This document shows, piece after piece, positions 1-9,423 of a stretch of 64,000 nt of DNA. A program made the position numbers and the translations under genes. The DNA comes from [Actinobacillus] rossii (lineage in GTDB: Bacteria; Pseudomonadota; Gammaproteobacteria; Enterobacterales; Pasteurellaceae). Below the pieces are notes generated by a model. That model made no database searches and was not told where the DNA came from. It saw nothing but the letters and a program-made list of their open reading frames with translations. The stretch lies in NCBI GenBank assembly GCA_900444965.1, contig UFRQ01000003.1, forward strand, positions 1,426,001 through 1,490,000, in the 5' to 3' direction. Numbering within the stretch: the stretch's first letter is position 1; every line of letters starts with the position of its first letter.

Positions 1-202
1 GGCACACGTAACTAAGCCTGTTGTCAGTTATATTGCGGGTGTAACAGCGCCAAAGGGTAAACGAATGGGACATGCTGGTGCAATTATCAGCGGTGGAAAA
101 GGCACGGCAGATGAAAAAATTAAAGCATTGCAACAAGCTGGCGTTACCACGGTGCAAAGTTTAGCTGATATTGGAACCGCATTACGTGGAATTTTAGGCT
201 AA
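1..202 (+). CDS. sucD: Succinyl-CoA synthetase alpha subunit, C-terminal end (5' truncated)
   Basis: Only the last 66 codons are inside the window; frame 2 is open from the edge to the TAA at 200-202. The segment [10 protein letters not shown] is the phosphohistidine loop of SucD, whose His is phosphorylated while succinyl-CoA is converted to succinate with ATP or GTP formation in the TCA cycle. The following [10 protein letters not shown] and ALRGILG end are also typical of the family. sucC should lie just left of the window. An uptake sequence (AAGTGCGGT) overlaps the stop codon. The identification is firm despite the truncation. Confidence 0.93.
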   Translation, partial: AHVTKPVVSYIAGVTAPKGKRMGHAGAIISGGKGTADEKIKALQQAGVTTVQSLADIGTALRGILG

Positions 203-236
203 AGTGCGGTTAAGTTTAGATGGATTTTATTGAACA

Positions 237-800
237 ATGATGAAGTTAAAAAAATTATTTTTTGCGACAACAATGTTTACTGTAGCAAGTTGTAGTTTAT
301 TTACTGAAGAACAGTCTGTTATTCCAGCCGAATATGCAGGAGCAGATTACGAGCTTTCAGATGTAGATGCACAAAAATGGGCATTTAAGGCAAAACAAGC
401 GGAGCAATGTATTTATCCAAACCTAACACGGATTCAATATGAACACTTCCAAAAAGAAGACAGTTATATTTATTCACAATATGTGTTCTTTTATCCCTTA
501 GAAGATATTATTGGCGAAGATAATGTAAAAATTATTCAAAATGATGAGAAAGCAATGAAATATGCGACTTATCAATTGAAAAAATACAAATCAAGAGAAC
601 TTGTTGAACCATTACAAGTGGCAGAATGTAAAACTTTACAAACGAAAGCCCGAGAAGATTTAGCTGTAGTTAAAGGACAACATATTACAGGGATGGTTGA
701 AGAAACGAAAGCTGATGGTAAAGGTTCTGGCGTAGCGACAGAGCAAAATAAATTCTTCTTTGATATTATTAAATGGGGTTCGGGCATGTTTTTGCTTTAA
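237..800 (+). CDS. Putative outer-membrane or periplasmic lipoprotein of unknown function
   Basis: A protein of 187 residues. The N-terminus has Lys residues, a short hydrophobic stretch and a lipobox (VASC, Cys about residue 19), so it is probably lipidated and exported. Two ATG codons are in tandem at 237 and 240, so the true start could be either; the Shine-Dalgarno is weak. The mature part is mixed alpha/beta with no motif I know. From memory it resembles small Pasteurellaceae-restricted DUF families (DUF5358-like), but I cannot confirm that. It follows sucD by 34 bp and ends at a dyad terminator, so it may be read with sucCD. Confidence 0.75.
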   Translation: MMKLKKLFFATTMFTVASCSLFTEEQSVIPAEYAGADYELSDVDAQKWAFKAKQAEQCIYPNLTRIQYEHFQKEDSYIYSQYVFFYPLEDIIGEDNVKIIQNDEKAMKYATYQLKKYKSRELVEPLQVAECKTLQTKAREDLAVVKGQHITGMVEETKADGKGSGVATEQNKFFFDIIKWGSGMFLL

Positions 801-810
801 TCTCAGATCT

Positions 811-845
811 GAAAAAAGTGCGGTGGATTTCACCGCACTTTTTGT
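811..845. terminator. Uptake-sequence dyad terminator between the lipoprotein gene and hemH
   Basis: AAAAAGTGCGGT and ACCGCACTTTTT face each other across a short loop. The A and T tracts on both sides make it usable from either direction, which suits the convergent genes. Confidence 0.85.
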
Positions 846-853
846 TTGGGTCA

Positions 854-1825
854 TTATAGCTTTGATAATATTAATTGAGCTAAACATTCAATGTGCTGTT
901 TGCTGGCATTTAAGGATGGAATATATTGATACGTTTTTCCACCATGAGATATAAAAAGTTGGCGATTGGTTACCGCAATTTCTTCCAATGTTTCTAAGCA
1001 GTCGCTTGCAAAACCGGGGCAAATTACGGCTATTTTCTCAATACCTTGAGCCGGTGCTGTTTCTAAGAATTTATCAGTATAGGGTTGTAACCATTCTTCT
1101 CGTCCAAAACGTGATTGAAATGTCATTGCCCATTGGGTTTCCATTAAGCCGAGTTGATCTACAACGGCTAACGTAGTTTTACGGCAATGCTCACGGTAAT
1201 AATCGCCTTTATTTTCATAGCGCAATGGAATACCGTGATAAGAGAATAACAAAAATTCATCGTCTTTTAATTGTAATTTAATGCTTGCAACAAGTGCACG
1301 AATATAATTTTCATCATCAGCGTAAGAATGAATAATCTCAAAAGGTACAATGCCACGCTGTGTTTTTAATGCATGAGCAAAACAATCTATTGCTGCTGCG
1401 GTGGTCGTAGAACTATATTGTGGATAAAGTGGGAGAAAAATAATTTTATCAACCTTTAAATCGGTTAATTTTTTCACCGCACTTTCAATACTCGGCTCGC
1501 CATAAGTCATTCCGATTTCTACTTGTACATCGATGCCTTTTGCTTGGAAATATTGTTGTAAACCTGCTTTTTGCTCTAAAGAATAGGCAAGTAGTGGGGA
1601 ACCTTTCTCTGTCCATATTTCTTGATAGTTTTTAGCAATTCGACGAGAACGTAACGGTAGAATAATTCCTTTAAGGAGTGGTAACCATTTCCAATTTGGC
1701 AAATCTACAACGCGTTTATCGCGTAAAAAGTCGTTTAGATAAGCGGATATAGCAGAAGGGGAAGGTTCGCTTGGTGTCCCAAGGTTCGCTAAAATAACAC
1801 CGATTTTATGATTGGAATTGTGCAT
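854..1825 (-). CDS. hemH: Ferrochelatase
   Basis: 323 residues, the usual bacterial length. HemH inserts Fe2+ into protoporphyrin IX as the last step of heme synthesis, at the cytoplasmic side of the inner membrane. The N-terminal [12 protein letters not shown], the catalytic-His motif SYHGIP (His197) and the acidic CLETLEE segment (about 277-283) are all present. It lies 7 bp after menI on the same strand, so hemH, menI and modE look co-transcribed. Haemophilus species that lack the rest of heme synthesis can still keep hemH, so this gene alone does not show heme independence. Confidence 0.95.
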   Translation of the reverse strand: MHNSNHKIGVILANLGTPSEPSPSAISAYLNDFLRDKRVVDLPNWKWLPLLKGIILPLRSRRIAKNYQEIWTEKGSPLLAYSLEQKAGLQQYFQAKGIDVQVEIGMTYGEPSIESAVKKLTDLKVDKIIFLPLYPQYSSTTTAAAIDCFAHALKTQRGIVPFEIIHSYADDENYIRALVASIKLQLKDDEFLLFSYHGIPLRYENKGDYYREHCRKTTLAVVDQLGLMETQWAMTFQSRFGREEWLQPYTDKFLETAPAQGIEKIAVICPGFASDCLETLEEIAVTNRQLFISHGGKTYQYIPSLNASKQHIECLAQLILSKL

Positions 1826-1832
1826 GGACGAA

Positions 1833-2246
1833 TTAAATAATTGAAAGTGTTAAACGGGTTGTACAGCATAGTTTTTCTTGGCTGTCTCGAATGTTAATTT
1901 GCCACACTTGGGTGCGTTTGCCAAGATGAATGGGAGTGGCTCGAGCGGTAACCATACCTGATTTCACTGGACGTACGTGGCTAGCATTAATATCTGTGCC
2001 AACGACGGCTTGAGATTCTTCTGTACAGAGTAAGGCTGCAAGTGAGCCTACGCTTTCAGCGAGTGCAACAGACACACCACCGTGTAGTAACCCCATGGGT
2101 TGTGTTGTACGTGAATCAACAGGCATAATAGCTTCAAGCCAATCTGAGCCTTGTGCGCTAAATTCAATACCTAAATGAGCTACTGCACAGTGCGCACAGA
2201 GTTGGTTCATTTCTGGGAGAGTTAATTTACGTTTCCAAATATTCAT
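1833..2246 (-). CDS. menI: Hotdog-fold acyl-CoA thioesterase (MenI/YdiI type)
   Basis: 137 residues. The motif [14 protein letters not shown] (about 55-68) is the hotdog thioesterase signature with the catalytic Glu, followed by [16 protein letters not shown], typical of the PaaI/YdiI group. E. coli YdiI (MenI) hydrolyses 1,4-dihydroxy-2-naphthoyl-CoA in menaquinone synthesis; I recall the H. influenzae protein HI1161 beside hemH as its homologue. The ATG overlaps the modE stop codon (TAATG), implying translational coupling. The exact substrate here is inferred. Confidence 0.85.
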   Translation of the reverse strand: MNIWKRKLTLPEMNQLCAHCAVAHLGIEFSAQGSDWLEAIMPVDSRTTQPMGLLHGGVSVALAESVGSLAALLCTEESQAVVGTDINASHVRPVKSGMVTARATPIHLGKRTQVWQINIRDSQEKLCCTTRLTLSII

Positions 2247-3019
2247 TATAAAGCGGCCAAGATAATTTGTTCTGGTTCAATAGATAACCATATTTGTGTG
2301 CCAACCTGAATCGATTGCGTTTTATTTGTTGTTGCACAGAATTCTATGCTATCCGTTTTTACCAATACTTCTTTAACATCGTTAGTGTCAGAAACTGAAA
2401 TGACATTACCTTCAAAAAGATTAGTACAATGATGTGGTTTTTCAGAGTGTAATTTTACCCAAGGTGCTTTCACCATTAACATCACTTCTTTTCCCAAAAC
2501 TAAGCCTAATCTGACCGCACTTTTTTCTGTTATCGTAGCGGTAATAGGTTGTTCTAGTCCTTCGATTTGAATGCTTACAGAATAATTCACCCCTTCTAAT
2601 TCTAATTTCAGCACATTGCCAAAGAATTGATTACGTGCGCTACTTTGTAACGAAAATTTTGCAGTGGCAGAAAGAATACTGCTTAGTGCAATTGTTTCAT
2701 CTTGCAATATCTGAAATGCCTTTTCTTGAGTTTTTTCTAGTAATTCATAGAGTTGTAATAAACGTTCAGCATATGGAGTTAATGTCGTGCCTCCACCATT
2801 TTTGCCACCAATATTTCGGTCAAGTAATGGTAAAGGACTAATATCGTTCATTGCTGCCAAATGATCCCACGCACTTTTATAGCTAATATTGGCATTTTTT
2901 GCAGCTCGATTAATCGAGCCACACCCTTGAATTGCTTTTAGTAAACGAATTCGTTTGGGATCAACAAATAATTGCTCTTGTAGCTTGATAGTTAACAGAA
3001 TTTCAGTGCTCTTTAGCAT
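2246..3019 (-). CDS. modE: Molybdate-responsive transcriptional regulator ModE
   Basis: 257 residues. The N-terminal winged helix (about 1-110) has the LysR-like ModE pattern IRLLKAIQGCGSINRAAKNANISYKSAWDHL. Two tandem MOP/TOBE molybdate-binding domains follow (about 120-185 and 195-257), each with the SARNQ/GNV style beta core. Molybdate-loaded ModE represses molybdate uptake genes. It is divergent from modA, and a good ModE operator lies in between. It is co-oriented and overlapping with menI-hemH, an unusual set of partners. Confidence 0.94.
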   Translation of the reverse strand: MLKSTEILLTIKLQEQLFVDPKRIRLLKAIQGCGSINRAAKNANISYKSAWDHLAAMNDISPLPLLDRNIGGKNGGGTTLTPYAERLLQLYELLEKTQEKAFQILQDETIALSSILSATAKFSLQSSARNQFFGNVLKLELEGVNYSVSIQIEGLEQPITATITEKSAVRLGLVLGKEVMLMVKAPWVKLHSEKPHHCTNLFEGNVISVSDTNDVKEVLVKTDSIEFCATTNKTQSIQVGTQIWLSIEPEQIILAAL

Positions 3020-3093
3020 ATTGAGTTCCCTGCTAATAATTTCTATCTATTTTACGCAAAATACAAAAATTTATATAGCATTTATTTTTAGTA

Positions 3094-3118
3094 TCGTTAT
3101 ATAATATTATATATAAAC
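3094..3118. promoter_or_regulatory. ModE operator between modE and modA
   Basis: Left half CGTTATATA at 3095-3103 and right half TATATAAAC at 3110-3118 are separated by 6 bp. They match the known ModE box (CGTTATATA, N6, TATATAACG) apart from the last bases. The site lies just upstream of the modA Shine-Dalgarno, where ModE-molybdate would block transcription. Confidence 0.8.
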
Positions 3119-3131
3119 AAATGGAGGGTTT

Positions 3132-3896
3132 ATGATAAAACGAAACATTTTTACCATTGCATTCGCTGTAACAGCAGCGATTTTTTCTAGCAATCTTCAA
3201 GCAAAAGTAACTGTTTTTGCTGCAGCATCTTTTAATAATGCGTTGGAAGAAGTTGCGGCAAATTATAAAAAAGCAAACTCGAATTCTGAGGTTGTTTTAT
3301 CTTTTGCTTCATCATCTGTTTTGGCTCGTCAAATTGATAGTGGCGCACCGGCAGATATTTTCGTGTCTGCAGATCAAAAATGGATGAATTTTCTTGCGGA
3401 GAAAAACAATATTGAACCGACTACTCGTGTTGATTTAGTCGGGAATAGCTTGGTGATGATTGCACCAAAAGAAAGTGACATTGAAAAAGTTGATTTGACT
3501 AATCCAGATTGGCAAAAACGTTTAGATGGGACATTTTTAGCTGTTGGCGATCCCGATCATGTACCTGCCGGGATTTATGCTAAAACCGCGTTTACTTATT
3601 TAAAACAATGGGATATGCTTGAGAAAAAACTTGCTCGTGCAGATAATGTCAGAAAAGCGTTATTATTAGTCGAAAAAGCAGAAAGCCCATTGGGTGTGGT
3701 ATACGCGACAGATGCAAGCGTTGGGAAAAATGTGAAAGTTGTTGCTACTTTCCCTGCAGAAAGTCACCCGCCAGTAGAATATCCTGCAGCGATTCTCAAA
3801 GGTAAAGAGAATGCAGAAACTAAATCTTTCTTTGATTATATGCAATCTGATGCCGCAAAAGAGGTATATAAAAAATATGGGTTTAAAGTGAAATAA
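3132..3896 (+). CDS. modA: Periplasmic molybdate-binding protein ModA
   Basis: 254 residues with a signal peptide (cleavage near NLQA/KVTV). The ligand motifs AAASFNNAL, FASSSVLARQI and GDPDHVPAGIYAK are those of ModA, which captures molybdate or tungstate for the ModBC ABC transporter. A strong Shine-Dalgarno (GGAGG) precedes the ATG. No modB or modC follows: a terminator comes 23 bp after the stop and then tehB on the other strand. The permease and ATPase must be elsewhere or absent. Confidence 0.94.
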   Translation: MIKRNIFTIAFAVTAAIFSSNLQAKVTVFAAASFNNALEEVAANYKKANSNSEVVLSFASSSVLARQIDSGAPADIFVSADQKWMNFLAEKNNIEPTTRVDLVGNSLVMIAPKESDIEKVDLTNPDWQKRLDGTFLAVGDPDHVPAGIYAKTAFTYLKQWDMLEKKLARADNVRKALLLVEKAESPLGVVYATDASVGKNVKVVATFPAESHPPVEYPAAILKGKENAETKSFFDYMQSDAAKEVYKKYGFKVK

Positions 3897-3918
3897 ACTC
3901 ATTTATCTAATTACTCAA

Positions 3919-3960
3919 TAAAGTGCGGTCAAATCTTATAAAATTTGACCGCACTTTTTT
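3919..3960. terminator. Dyad terminator between modA and tehB
   Basis: AAAGTGCGGTCAAAT pairs with ATTTGACCGCACTTT, followed by T6. It is built from two uptake sequences extended by TCAAA and serves two convergent genes. Confidence 0.88.
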
Positions 3961-3978
3961 GATTTTTGTCCACGCAAT

Positions 3979-4827
3979 TTACTTTTTACGCGCTAACATC
4001 GTCACAAATTTCATTTTGATACGATTGCCGTTTTCATCTGTTTTATGCAATTCGCCCATTTCTTCATTGTATTTCACAAGTTCCCAATCGTGATAATAAG
4101 TAGCGAGTTCATTTTCTTTAAAAGTAAATGAGAATGGAATTGGGCAAGGCACATCAGTGGTATCCATTGCCGCAACGATTAAGTTATACCCCCCTGAATT
4201 GGTATGTGTTTGTATATCTCTGATAATATCAGGTACGGCTTGGCTATTTAAGAACATAAAGACAACGGTAGATAGAATAAAGTCGTAATTGTCTTGAATA
4301 TTGGCACTATTGATGTCATAAAGTGCGGTTGAAATATTGAGACTTTCTTTGTCTGCCGTTTCGCGCAAAAAGTTGACACTCATTTCATTATGATCCCAAG
4401 ATGTGACATCATAGCCTAACAAGCTTAAATACAGTGAATTACGACCTTGCCCACAACCCAGATCCAAGATCTTGCACGGTTTTAAAAGTTTAGTCGCGGC
4501 TTTTACTTCAGAATGCGTCGCCGTTAAATTATATTTTTTACTGAAATAATCTTCTTTTTGGCAATAGAATTCTAAATCATCAGAAATTGCTTCTACACGA
4601 TGCCAAAGCTGGGGTTCAACAAAAGGCGTTTCGTTGTCAGAGGTGAAAATATGTTCACTTATTACATCACCATTTTCCGTTAAAACATAAAATTTTAATA
4701 CCCCTTTTAATACTGTTAACTTGCCCCAAGTTCCGGCTTTTGTATTGTGTTTCTCTTGAAACATTTTGGGCAAACTGTCTTTTGTCCAAATAGGCATTTT
4801 TTTGTAACAAATTAATTCATTGTTCAT
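3979..4827 (-). CDS. tehB: Tellurite resistance methyltransferase TehB
   Basis: 282 residues when begun at the ATG at 4827, which has GAAGGAAA upstream; an upstream in-frame start is possible but would add 31 hydrophobic residues without a ribosome site. The N-terminal ~80 residues form a cupin-like DUF1971 domain (KKMPIWTKDSLP...), and the C-terminal part is a class I SAM methyltransferase with ILDLGCGQGRNSLYLS (motif I). TehB methylates tellurite or selenite. In H. influenzae it has also been linked to oxidant resistance and heme use (from memory). It is monocistronic between two terminators. Confidence 0.93.
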   Translation of the reverse strand: MNNELICYKKMPIWTKDSLPKMFQEKHNTKAGTWGKLTVLKGVLKFYVLTENGDVISEHIFTSDNETPFVEPQLWHRVEAISDDLEFYCQKEDYFSKKYNLTATHSEVKAATKLLKPCKILDLGCGQGRNSLYLSLLGYDVTSWDHNEMSVNFLRETADKESLNISTALYDINSANIQDNYDFILSTVVFMFLNSQAVPDIIRDIQTHTNSGGYNLIVAAMDTTDVPCPIPFSFTFKENELATYYHDWELVKYNEEMGELHKTDENGNRIKMKFVTMLARKK

Positions 4828-4901
4828 ACTAATTTCCTTCAAATATAGATAAAATAACTGAGTATTATAGTATGTTATTAAAGCCGGAAACGCAATAAAA
4901 A

Positions 4902-4938
4902 ATAACCGCACTTTAAGCATTCCTTAAAGTGCGGTTAA
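4902..4938 (-). terminator. Dyad terminator of the psu operon
   Basis: AACCGCACTTTAA and TTAAAGTGCGGTT pair across a short loop. On the minus strand the stem is followed by a T-rich run. It closes the psuK-psuG-carrier operon and insulates tehB. Confidence 0.82.
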
Positions 4939-4956
4939 AGCATATTAGATTTATGT

Positions 4957-6222
4957 TTATATTATGGATCCGCCGATTCCAATAAATAAGCCAGCAATTG
5001 CACCACTCATTAAGTTTGAAAGTGAACCTGCTATAACTGCACGAATACCCATACGAGCAATATCGCTGCGGCGTGTAGGCGCTATACTACCTAATCCCCC
5101 TACTAAGATTGCAATAGAGCCTAGGTTAGCAAAGCCACAGAGTGCGAAAGTAATAATAGCAATGGTTTTCGGGCTTAATTGTATTGTTGATTCTGGGCTG
5201 AGATATTTTACGAAATCTACATAAGCTACAAATTCGTTAAGAATTAATTTTTCACCAATTAATGCACCTGAAACTTGCGCTTCTTCCCAAGGAACACCTA
5301 CCGCCCAAGCTAGTGGTTGGAAAGCATAGCCGAGAAGTGATTGTAAAGTCACACCATCTTGACCAATTAATCCTGCAAGTGCTGAAATCATCCAATTTAA
5401 CATTGAAATTAATGCAATAAATGCAATTAACATTGCACCAATGTTTATAGCTAATTGTGCGCCAGATGCGGCACCTGAGGCTGCGGCTTCGATGACATTG
5501 GCTGGTTTTTCACCGTCATCCACTAATTTAATATCATCATTTGGCTTTTCTGTTTGTGGAAATAACAATTTTGCGAATAATAAACCTCCTGGTGCTGCCA
5601 TAAAGGAAGCTGCAATTAAATAAGGTAGTGGAATTCCCATTCCAGCATAACCTGCAAGAGAGGCACCAGCAATTGAGGCCAAACCACCAACCATAACCGC
5701 AAACAATTCAGACTGCGTCATTTTCTCAATAAATGGTTTGACTAGTAATGGTGCTTCTGTTTGACCAACGAAAATGTTCGCAGCAGCAGATGTGGATTCT
5801 GCTTTTGATGTGCCCAATAATTTTTGCAAACCACCACCAATAATTTTGATGATGAACTGCATAATACCTAAGTAATAGAGTACAGAAATTAATGCGGCAA
5901 AGAAAATGATTGGTGGTAGGACGCGTAATGCAAATACAAAACCACCACCATCAAATACTTCAAACATTTTATCGCTCACTAAACCGCCAAAAAGAAAATT
6001 CATTCCATCAGCGCCAAAAGAGATAACTTTTGCAACACCATCTGATACAGTCATTAATATTGCACGTCCAATAGGAACATATAAAATCAATGCACCAATA
6101 GCCATTTGAATGATCAGTGCGCCGATGACTGTGCGATAATTAATCGCTTTTTTGTTATTAGAGAATAAGAAGGCAATTAACAGCAAAATAAATATGCCAA
6201 ATAAACTGTTTAAGATATCCAT
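4957..6222 (-). CDS. NupC-family concentrative nucleoside transporter, probably for pseudouridine
   Basis: 421 residues, largely hydrophobic, with the CNT family layout: an N-terminal membrane segment, a Nucleos_tra2_N/gate region ([34 protein letters not shown], about 130-165) and a C-terminal half containing [26 protein letters not shown]. The G-TEAPLL motif binds nucleoside and Na+ in NupC homologues. It is the last gene after psuK and psuG, 52 bp downstream of psuG. In E. coli a NupC paralogue (YeiM/PsuT) sits in the psu cluster, so pseudouridine uptake is the likely role. Other nucleosides cannot be excluded. Confidence 0.85.
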   Translation of the reverse strand: MDILNSLFGIFILLLIAFLFSNNKKAINYRTVIGALIIQMAIGALILYVPIGRAILMTVSDGVAKVISFGADGMNFLFGGLVSDKMFEVFDGGGFVFALRVLPPIIFFAALISVLYYLGIMQFIIKIIGGGLQKLLGTSKAESTSAAANIFVGQTEAPLLVKPFIEKMTQSELFAVMVGGLASIAGASLAGYAGMGIPLPYLIAASFMAAPGGLLFAKLLFPQTEKPNDDIKLVDDGEKPANVIEAAASGAASGAQLAINIGAMLIAFIALISMLNWMISALAGLIGQDGVTLQSLLGYAFQPLAWAVGVPWEEAQVSGALIGEKLILNEFVAYVDFVKYLSPESTIQLSPKTIAIITFALCGFANLGSIAILVGGLGSIAPTRRSDIARMGIRAVIAGSLSNLMSGAIAGLFIGIGGSII

Positions 6223-6274
6223 AAGATTCTCCAGTTAGAAAAATGCCGAAACCCAAAAGTAATGTCTGTTAGTT

Positions 6275-7186
6275 TTATGAATTAAAATAACGAACAGCGA
6301 GTTGAGCACCAATTTTTGCATTGTGTTTCACTAAATGAATATTAGCTTCTAAGCTTTTACCATCAGTCACTTCTACAATTTTGCCTAATAAGAATGGGGT
6401 AATATCTTTGCCGACAATTCCTTTTTCTTCCGCTTCTTTGACCGCACTTTCAATGATGCCATTGATATATTCAGGTGAAAGTGCATATTCTTCAGGAATT
6501 GGATTGGCAACTACTACACCACCTTTAAGTCCGAGTTCCCATTTAGTTTTAATCATATTGGCAATGTGCTGTAAATCATCAGAGAAAAGCGGAAGCGGCA
6601 AACCGCTATCTCGACAGAAGAAAGCAGGTAAGTTTTGTGTTTTGTAACCAATAACAGGCACACCTTTCGTTTCTAAATATTCTAAAGTAGCAGGCAGATC
6701 TAAGATGGATTTTGCTCCCGCACAAATAACAGTGACATTAGTTTGAGCAAATTCGTCTAAATCGGCTGAAATATCTAAGTTATGTTCCCAACCACGATGA
6801 ACACCACCTAATCCCCCTGTTACAAAGAATTTAATTCCTGCTAACTGGGCAGCAATCATCGTGCTAGCAACTGTCGTTGCGCCTAGACGTTTAGATGCTA
6901 CAACATCAGCTAAATCACGACGAGATACTTTAGCAATGCCCTTACTACTACCGAACATTTCTAATTCATCATCAGATAAACCGATTTTAATTTTTCCATC
7001 TACAATGGCTATAGTGGCAGGAACTGCACCATTATCACGTACAATTTGTTCTACTTCTCGCGCCATTTTCACATTTTGTGGATAAGGCATACCATGTGAA
7101 ATAATCGTGGACTCTAAGGCAACTATGGGTAACCCTTTTTTCATTCCATCTTTGACTTCTTGTGATAAAACTAAATATTTATTCAT
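6275..7186 (-). CDS. psuG: Pseudouridine-5'-phosphate glycosidase
   Basis: 303 residues, matching E. coli PsuG (312). The sequence shows ALESTIISHGMPYPQN, FVTGGLGGVHRG and ICAGAKSILDLPATLEYLETKGVPVIGY, hallmarks of the family. The enzyme splits pseudouridine 5'-phosphate to uracil and ribose 5-phosphate in the cytoplasm. Its ATG overlaps the psuK stop by 8 bp (7179-7186), so translation is coupled, and kinase then glycosidase act in sequence. Confidence 0.95.
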   Translation of the reverse strand: MNKYLVLSQEVKDGMKKGLPIVALESTIISHGMPYPQNVKMAREVEQIVRDNGAVPATIAIVDGKIKIGLSDDELEMFGSSKGIAKVSRRDLADVVASKRLGATTVASTMIAAQLAGIKFFVTGGLGGVHRGWEHNLDISADLDEFAQTNVTVICAGAKSILDLPATLEYLETKGVPVIGYKTQNLPAFFCRDSGLPLPLFSDDLQHIANMIKTKWELGLKGGVVVANPIPEEYALSPEYINGIIESAVKEAEEKGIVGKDITPFLLGKIVEVTDGKSLEANIHLVKHNAKIGAQLAVRYFNS

Positions 7187-8282
7187 AGAAATGCTCCATT
7201 TCAGTTTGTAATTGTGCTTTTGTTAAATTTGGACGAACAGTAAATTCAGATTGGATCGTATAGTAGGCATTGGTCATCCCAGCTAAAATACATTGCTGTT
7301 CATTTTGATTTTGTAGCCAGGCATTGATATAGGCGGCACTAAATGAGTCACCAGCCCCAGTGACATCCACAATTTTTGACGATTCTAATTGTTTTACTTC
7401 ATACCATTGATAACTTTCTTTATTTGCAGATAAAACACCCTTTGAACCCGCAGTGAGAATAATTTGTTTTACTCCCATATTGAGAACTTCGTTGACTGCG
7501 TCTTTGAGGTTTTCATCTGTATTTAGTATTTTTTCTACAAATGCACTAAGCTCACCTTTATTGATAAATAAACAATCAACACCAGTTAACTGTTTAGGTA
7601 AGTGTTTCATTTTAGGTTCTGATACTGCAATAACAGCTAGTTTGATTTGTTGTTTTTGTGCATAAGCACAGAGAAATTCGATAGTTTCTTTTGGGCAATT
7701 TAAATCAACAACTAAGCATTTTGCATTACGTAAATATTGTTGCTGTTTTATTAATAGTTCTGGTTTGAAGTAATCATAAATAGACATATCGGCTAAGCCT
7801 AAATACATTTCACCATCAATATCAAGGAGTGCGGTATAGCAACCTGTTGACTGCCCTTCAATCGTGATAACAGATTCAGTATCCATGAATGGAGAAGAAA
7901 GGGCTTTTATTCTAGACCATTCAGGATCATTGCCAACTGTAGAGATAAGAACAACTTCCTGTTCTAAGCGACCAAGATTTTCTGCAATATTACGTACAAC
8001 GCCACCAATAGACACTTTTGATGTAATAGGATTTGACGTGTAACCTTGTAATTCATGAGTAGTTTTGATTTTTTTATCGAGATTAGCGGCACCAATACAT
8101 ACAATAGTGTTGCGTTCATTAAAAATATAAGCTTTACCTAGCAAATATTGTTTCTTTACTAGCGTTGAAATAATATTTGCTACTGCAGAACGAGAAAGAC
8201 CAATTTTATCTGCAAGTTCTTGTTGAGATATAAATGGGTTTTGACGAATAAGTTCAAAAATAATACGTTCATTATCAGTCAT
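7179..8282 (-). CDS. psuK: HTH-PfkB fusion: pseudouridine kinase with N-terminal DNA-binding domain
   Basis: 367 residues from the ATG at 8282, chosen because TGGAG lies 7 bp upstream; a start 18 bp earlier lacks this. Residues 1-55 are a MarR/AsnC-like helix-turn-helix (ISQQELADKIGLSRSAVANIISTL). The rest is a PfkB sugar kinase with the C-terminal DVTGAGDSFSAAYI (catalytic Asp and anion hole). It phosphorylates pseudouridine for PsuG. The fused HTH suggests it senses substrate and regulates its own operon; a perfect palindrome lies immediately upstream. E. coli PsuK lacks the HTH as far as I recall. Confidence 0.88.
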   Translation of the reverse strand: MTDNERIIFELIRQNPFISQQELADKIGLSRSAVANIISTLVKKQYLLGKAYIFNERNTIVCIGAANLDKKIKTTHELQGYTSNPITSKVSIGGVVRNIAENLGRLEQEVVLISTVGNDPEWSRIKALSSPFMDTESVITIEGQSTGCYTALLDIDGEMYLGLADMSIYDYFKPELLIKQQQYLRNAKCLVVDLNCPKETIEFLCAYAQKQQIKLAVIAVSEPKMKHLPKQLTGVDCLFINKGELSAFVEKILNTDENLKDAVNEVLNMGVKQIILTAGSKGVLSANKESYQWYEVKQLESSKIVDVTGAGDSFSAAYINAWLQNQNEQQCILAGMTNAYYTIQSEFTVRPNLTKAQLQTEMEHFYE

Positions 8283-8293
8283 TATTTGTCTCC

Positions 8294-8326
8294 AAAACAT
8301 AAGTTTGAATTATAAACTTATGTTTT
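8294..8326. promoter_or_regulatory. Perfect 13-bp-arm palindrome in the psuK leader, candidate PsuK operator
   Basis: AAAACATAAGTTT (8294-8306) and AAACTTATGTTTT (8314-8326) are exact reverse complements with a 7-bp spacer. The repeat begins 12 bp upstream of the psuK ATG. It is too AT-rich for an intrinsic terminator, so a DNA operator is more likely. The nearest candidate binder is the HTH of PsuK itself. Confidence 0.6.
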
Positions 8327-8373
8327 AGATTGTAGATTAAATGTTATATATTGCAATGAATTATATTCGTATT

Positions 8374-8389
8374 TGTGAGGCTGATCACA
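8374..8389. promoter_or_regulatory. CRP-cAMP binding site upstream of psuK
   Basis: TGTGA (8374-8378), six bases, TCACA (8385-8389): a perfect consensus CRP site with AT-rich flanks. It is centred about 99 bp upstream of the psuK ATG, placing pseudouridine use under carbon-status control. Confidence 0.8.
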
Positions 8390-8413
8390 GAAAAATGATA
8401 TAATATATTTGCA

Positions 8414-8434
8414 AGGGCACCTTATAGGTGCCCT
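8414..8434 (-). terminator. Hairpin after the nucleoside hydrolase gene
   Basis: AGGGCACC (8414-8421) and GGTGCCCT (8427-8434) with a 5-nt loop. The downstream T content on the minus strand is modest, so termination may be partial. Confidence 0.5.
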
Positions 8435-8493
8435 AACGTATATTTAGTATCTTTGTTTTAGTGAGACAAATTAATTATAAGAGAATCGGTATG

Positions 8494-9423
8494 TCATAAG
8501 TTTCTTACGGCATCGATAACAAGATTCCAAAACCGCTCTTTATCGAGTTTTTTGGCAACCCAAGTATTGCAAGGTTTGGGTGGATAGCGAAAGTCTGCCA
8601 CAGTCATACCAAGCGTGTGTGTACCCGTTAATTCAATATTGACTGGTACTTGTTGGACTTCAATTAATGTTGGATCAATGACATAGGCCACAGCACAAGC
8701 ATCATGCACAGGCGGCGCATCAAAACCTTGTACTTGTTTATACATTTTACCAAAAAACGTCATTAAATCGACGACAAATTGTCCTGGCTTTGTATTGAGA
8801 GCCGCAAAACGTTCTATTACATCAGAGGTTGCTAGAGCTTGATGTGTCAGATCCAAGCCTACCATCGTGACTTTCCAACCCGCGTTAAATACAATATGTG
8901 CAGCTTCAGGGTCAATTTTAATATTAAATTCAGCGACCGCGCTCCAATTACCTGTATGGTATCCCCCACCCATTAGTACGACTTCTTTGATTCGATCAAT
9001 GATACGCGGTTCTAATCGAGCTGCCATTGCAATATTCGTTAAACCACCTGTTGGGACTAAAGTAATAGTTTTTTCAGGGTGTGACATAATGAGATCAATA
9101 ATCAGATTAACGGCGTGTTTATCTTCGAACTGAATAGTAGGCTCGGGTAAGGTAGGGCCATCCATGCCTGAATTTCCATGAATATTGGGTGCATTTTCTA
9201 CTTCGCGAACCAGCGGATGTGCACAACCTTTAGCAAAAGGAACGCCATAAATCTTTGCCATCTCAGCTACAGCAAGTGCGTTATGAGAAACTTTTTCTAG
9301 CGTTTGATTACCTACTACGGTAGTGACAGCCAGTAAATCAATATTTGGGTTTCCCCAAGCAAGCATCATTGCAATTGCATCATCATGACCAGGGTCACAG
9401 TCAAGAATAATTTTTTGAGCCAT
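8494..9423 (-). CDS. Inosine-uridine preferring nucleoside hydrolase (RihA/RihB-like)
   Basis: 309 residues. The N-terminal DCDPGHDDAIA (about 8-18) is the Ca2+-binding signature of the IunH family; NIHGNSGMDGP, EFNIKIDPEAA and PPVHDACAVAY complete the active site. The enzyme hydrolyses ribonucleosides to base plus ribose. Features of both RihA and RihB are present, so I give no exact symbol. It stands alone between the afu terminator and the psu promoter region, on the same strand as the psu genes, which suggests a nucleoside-scavenging neighbourhood. Confidence 0.9.
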   Translation of the reverse strand: MAQKIILDCDPGHDDAIAMMLAWGNPNIDLLAVTTVVGNQTLEKVSHNALAVAEMAKIYGVPFAKGCAHPLVREVENAPNIHGNSGMDGPTLPEPTIQFEDKHAVNLIIDLIMSHPEKTITLVPTGGLTNIAMAARLEPRIIDRIKEVVLMGGGYHTGNWSAVAEFNIKIDPEAAHIVFNAGWKVTMVGLDLTHQALATSDVIERFAALNTKPGQFVVDLMTFFGKMYKQVQGFDAPPVHDACAVAYVIDPTLIEVQQVPVNIELTGTHTLGMTVADFRYPPKPCNTWVAKKLDKERFWNLVIDAVRNL

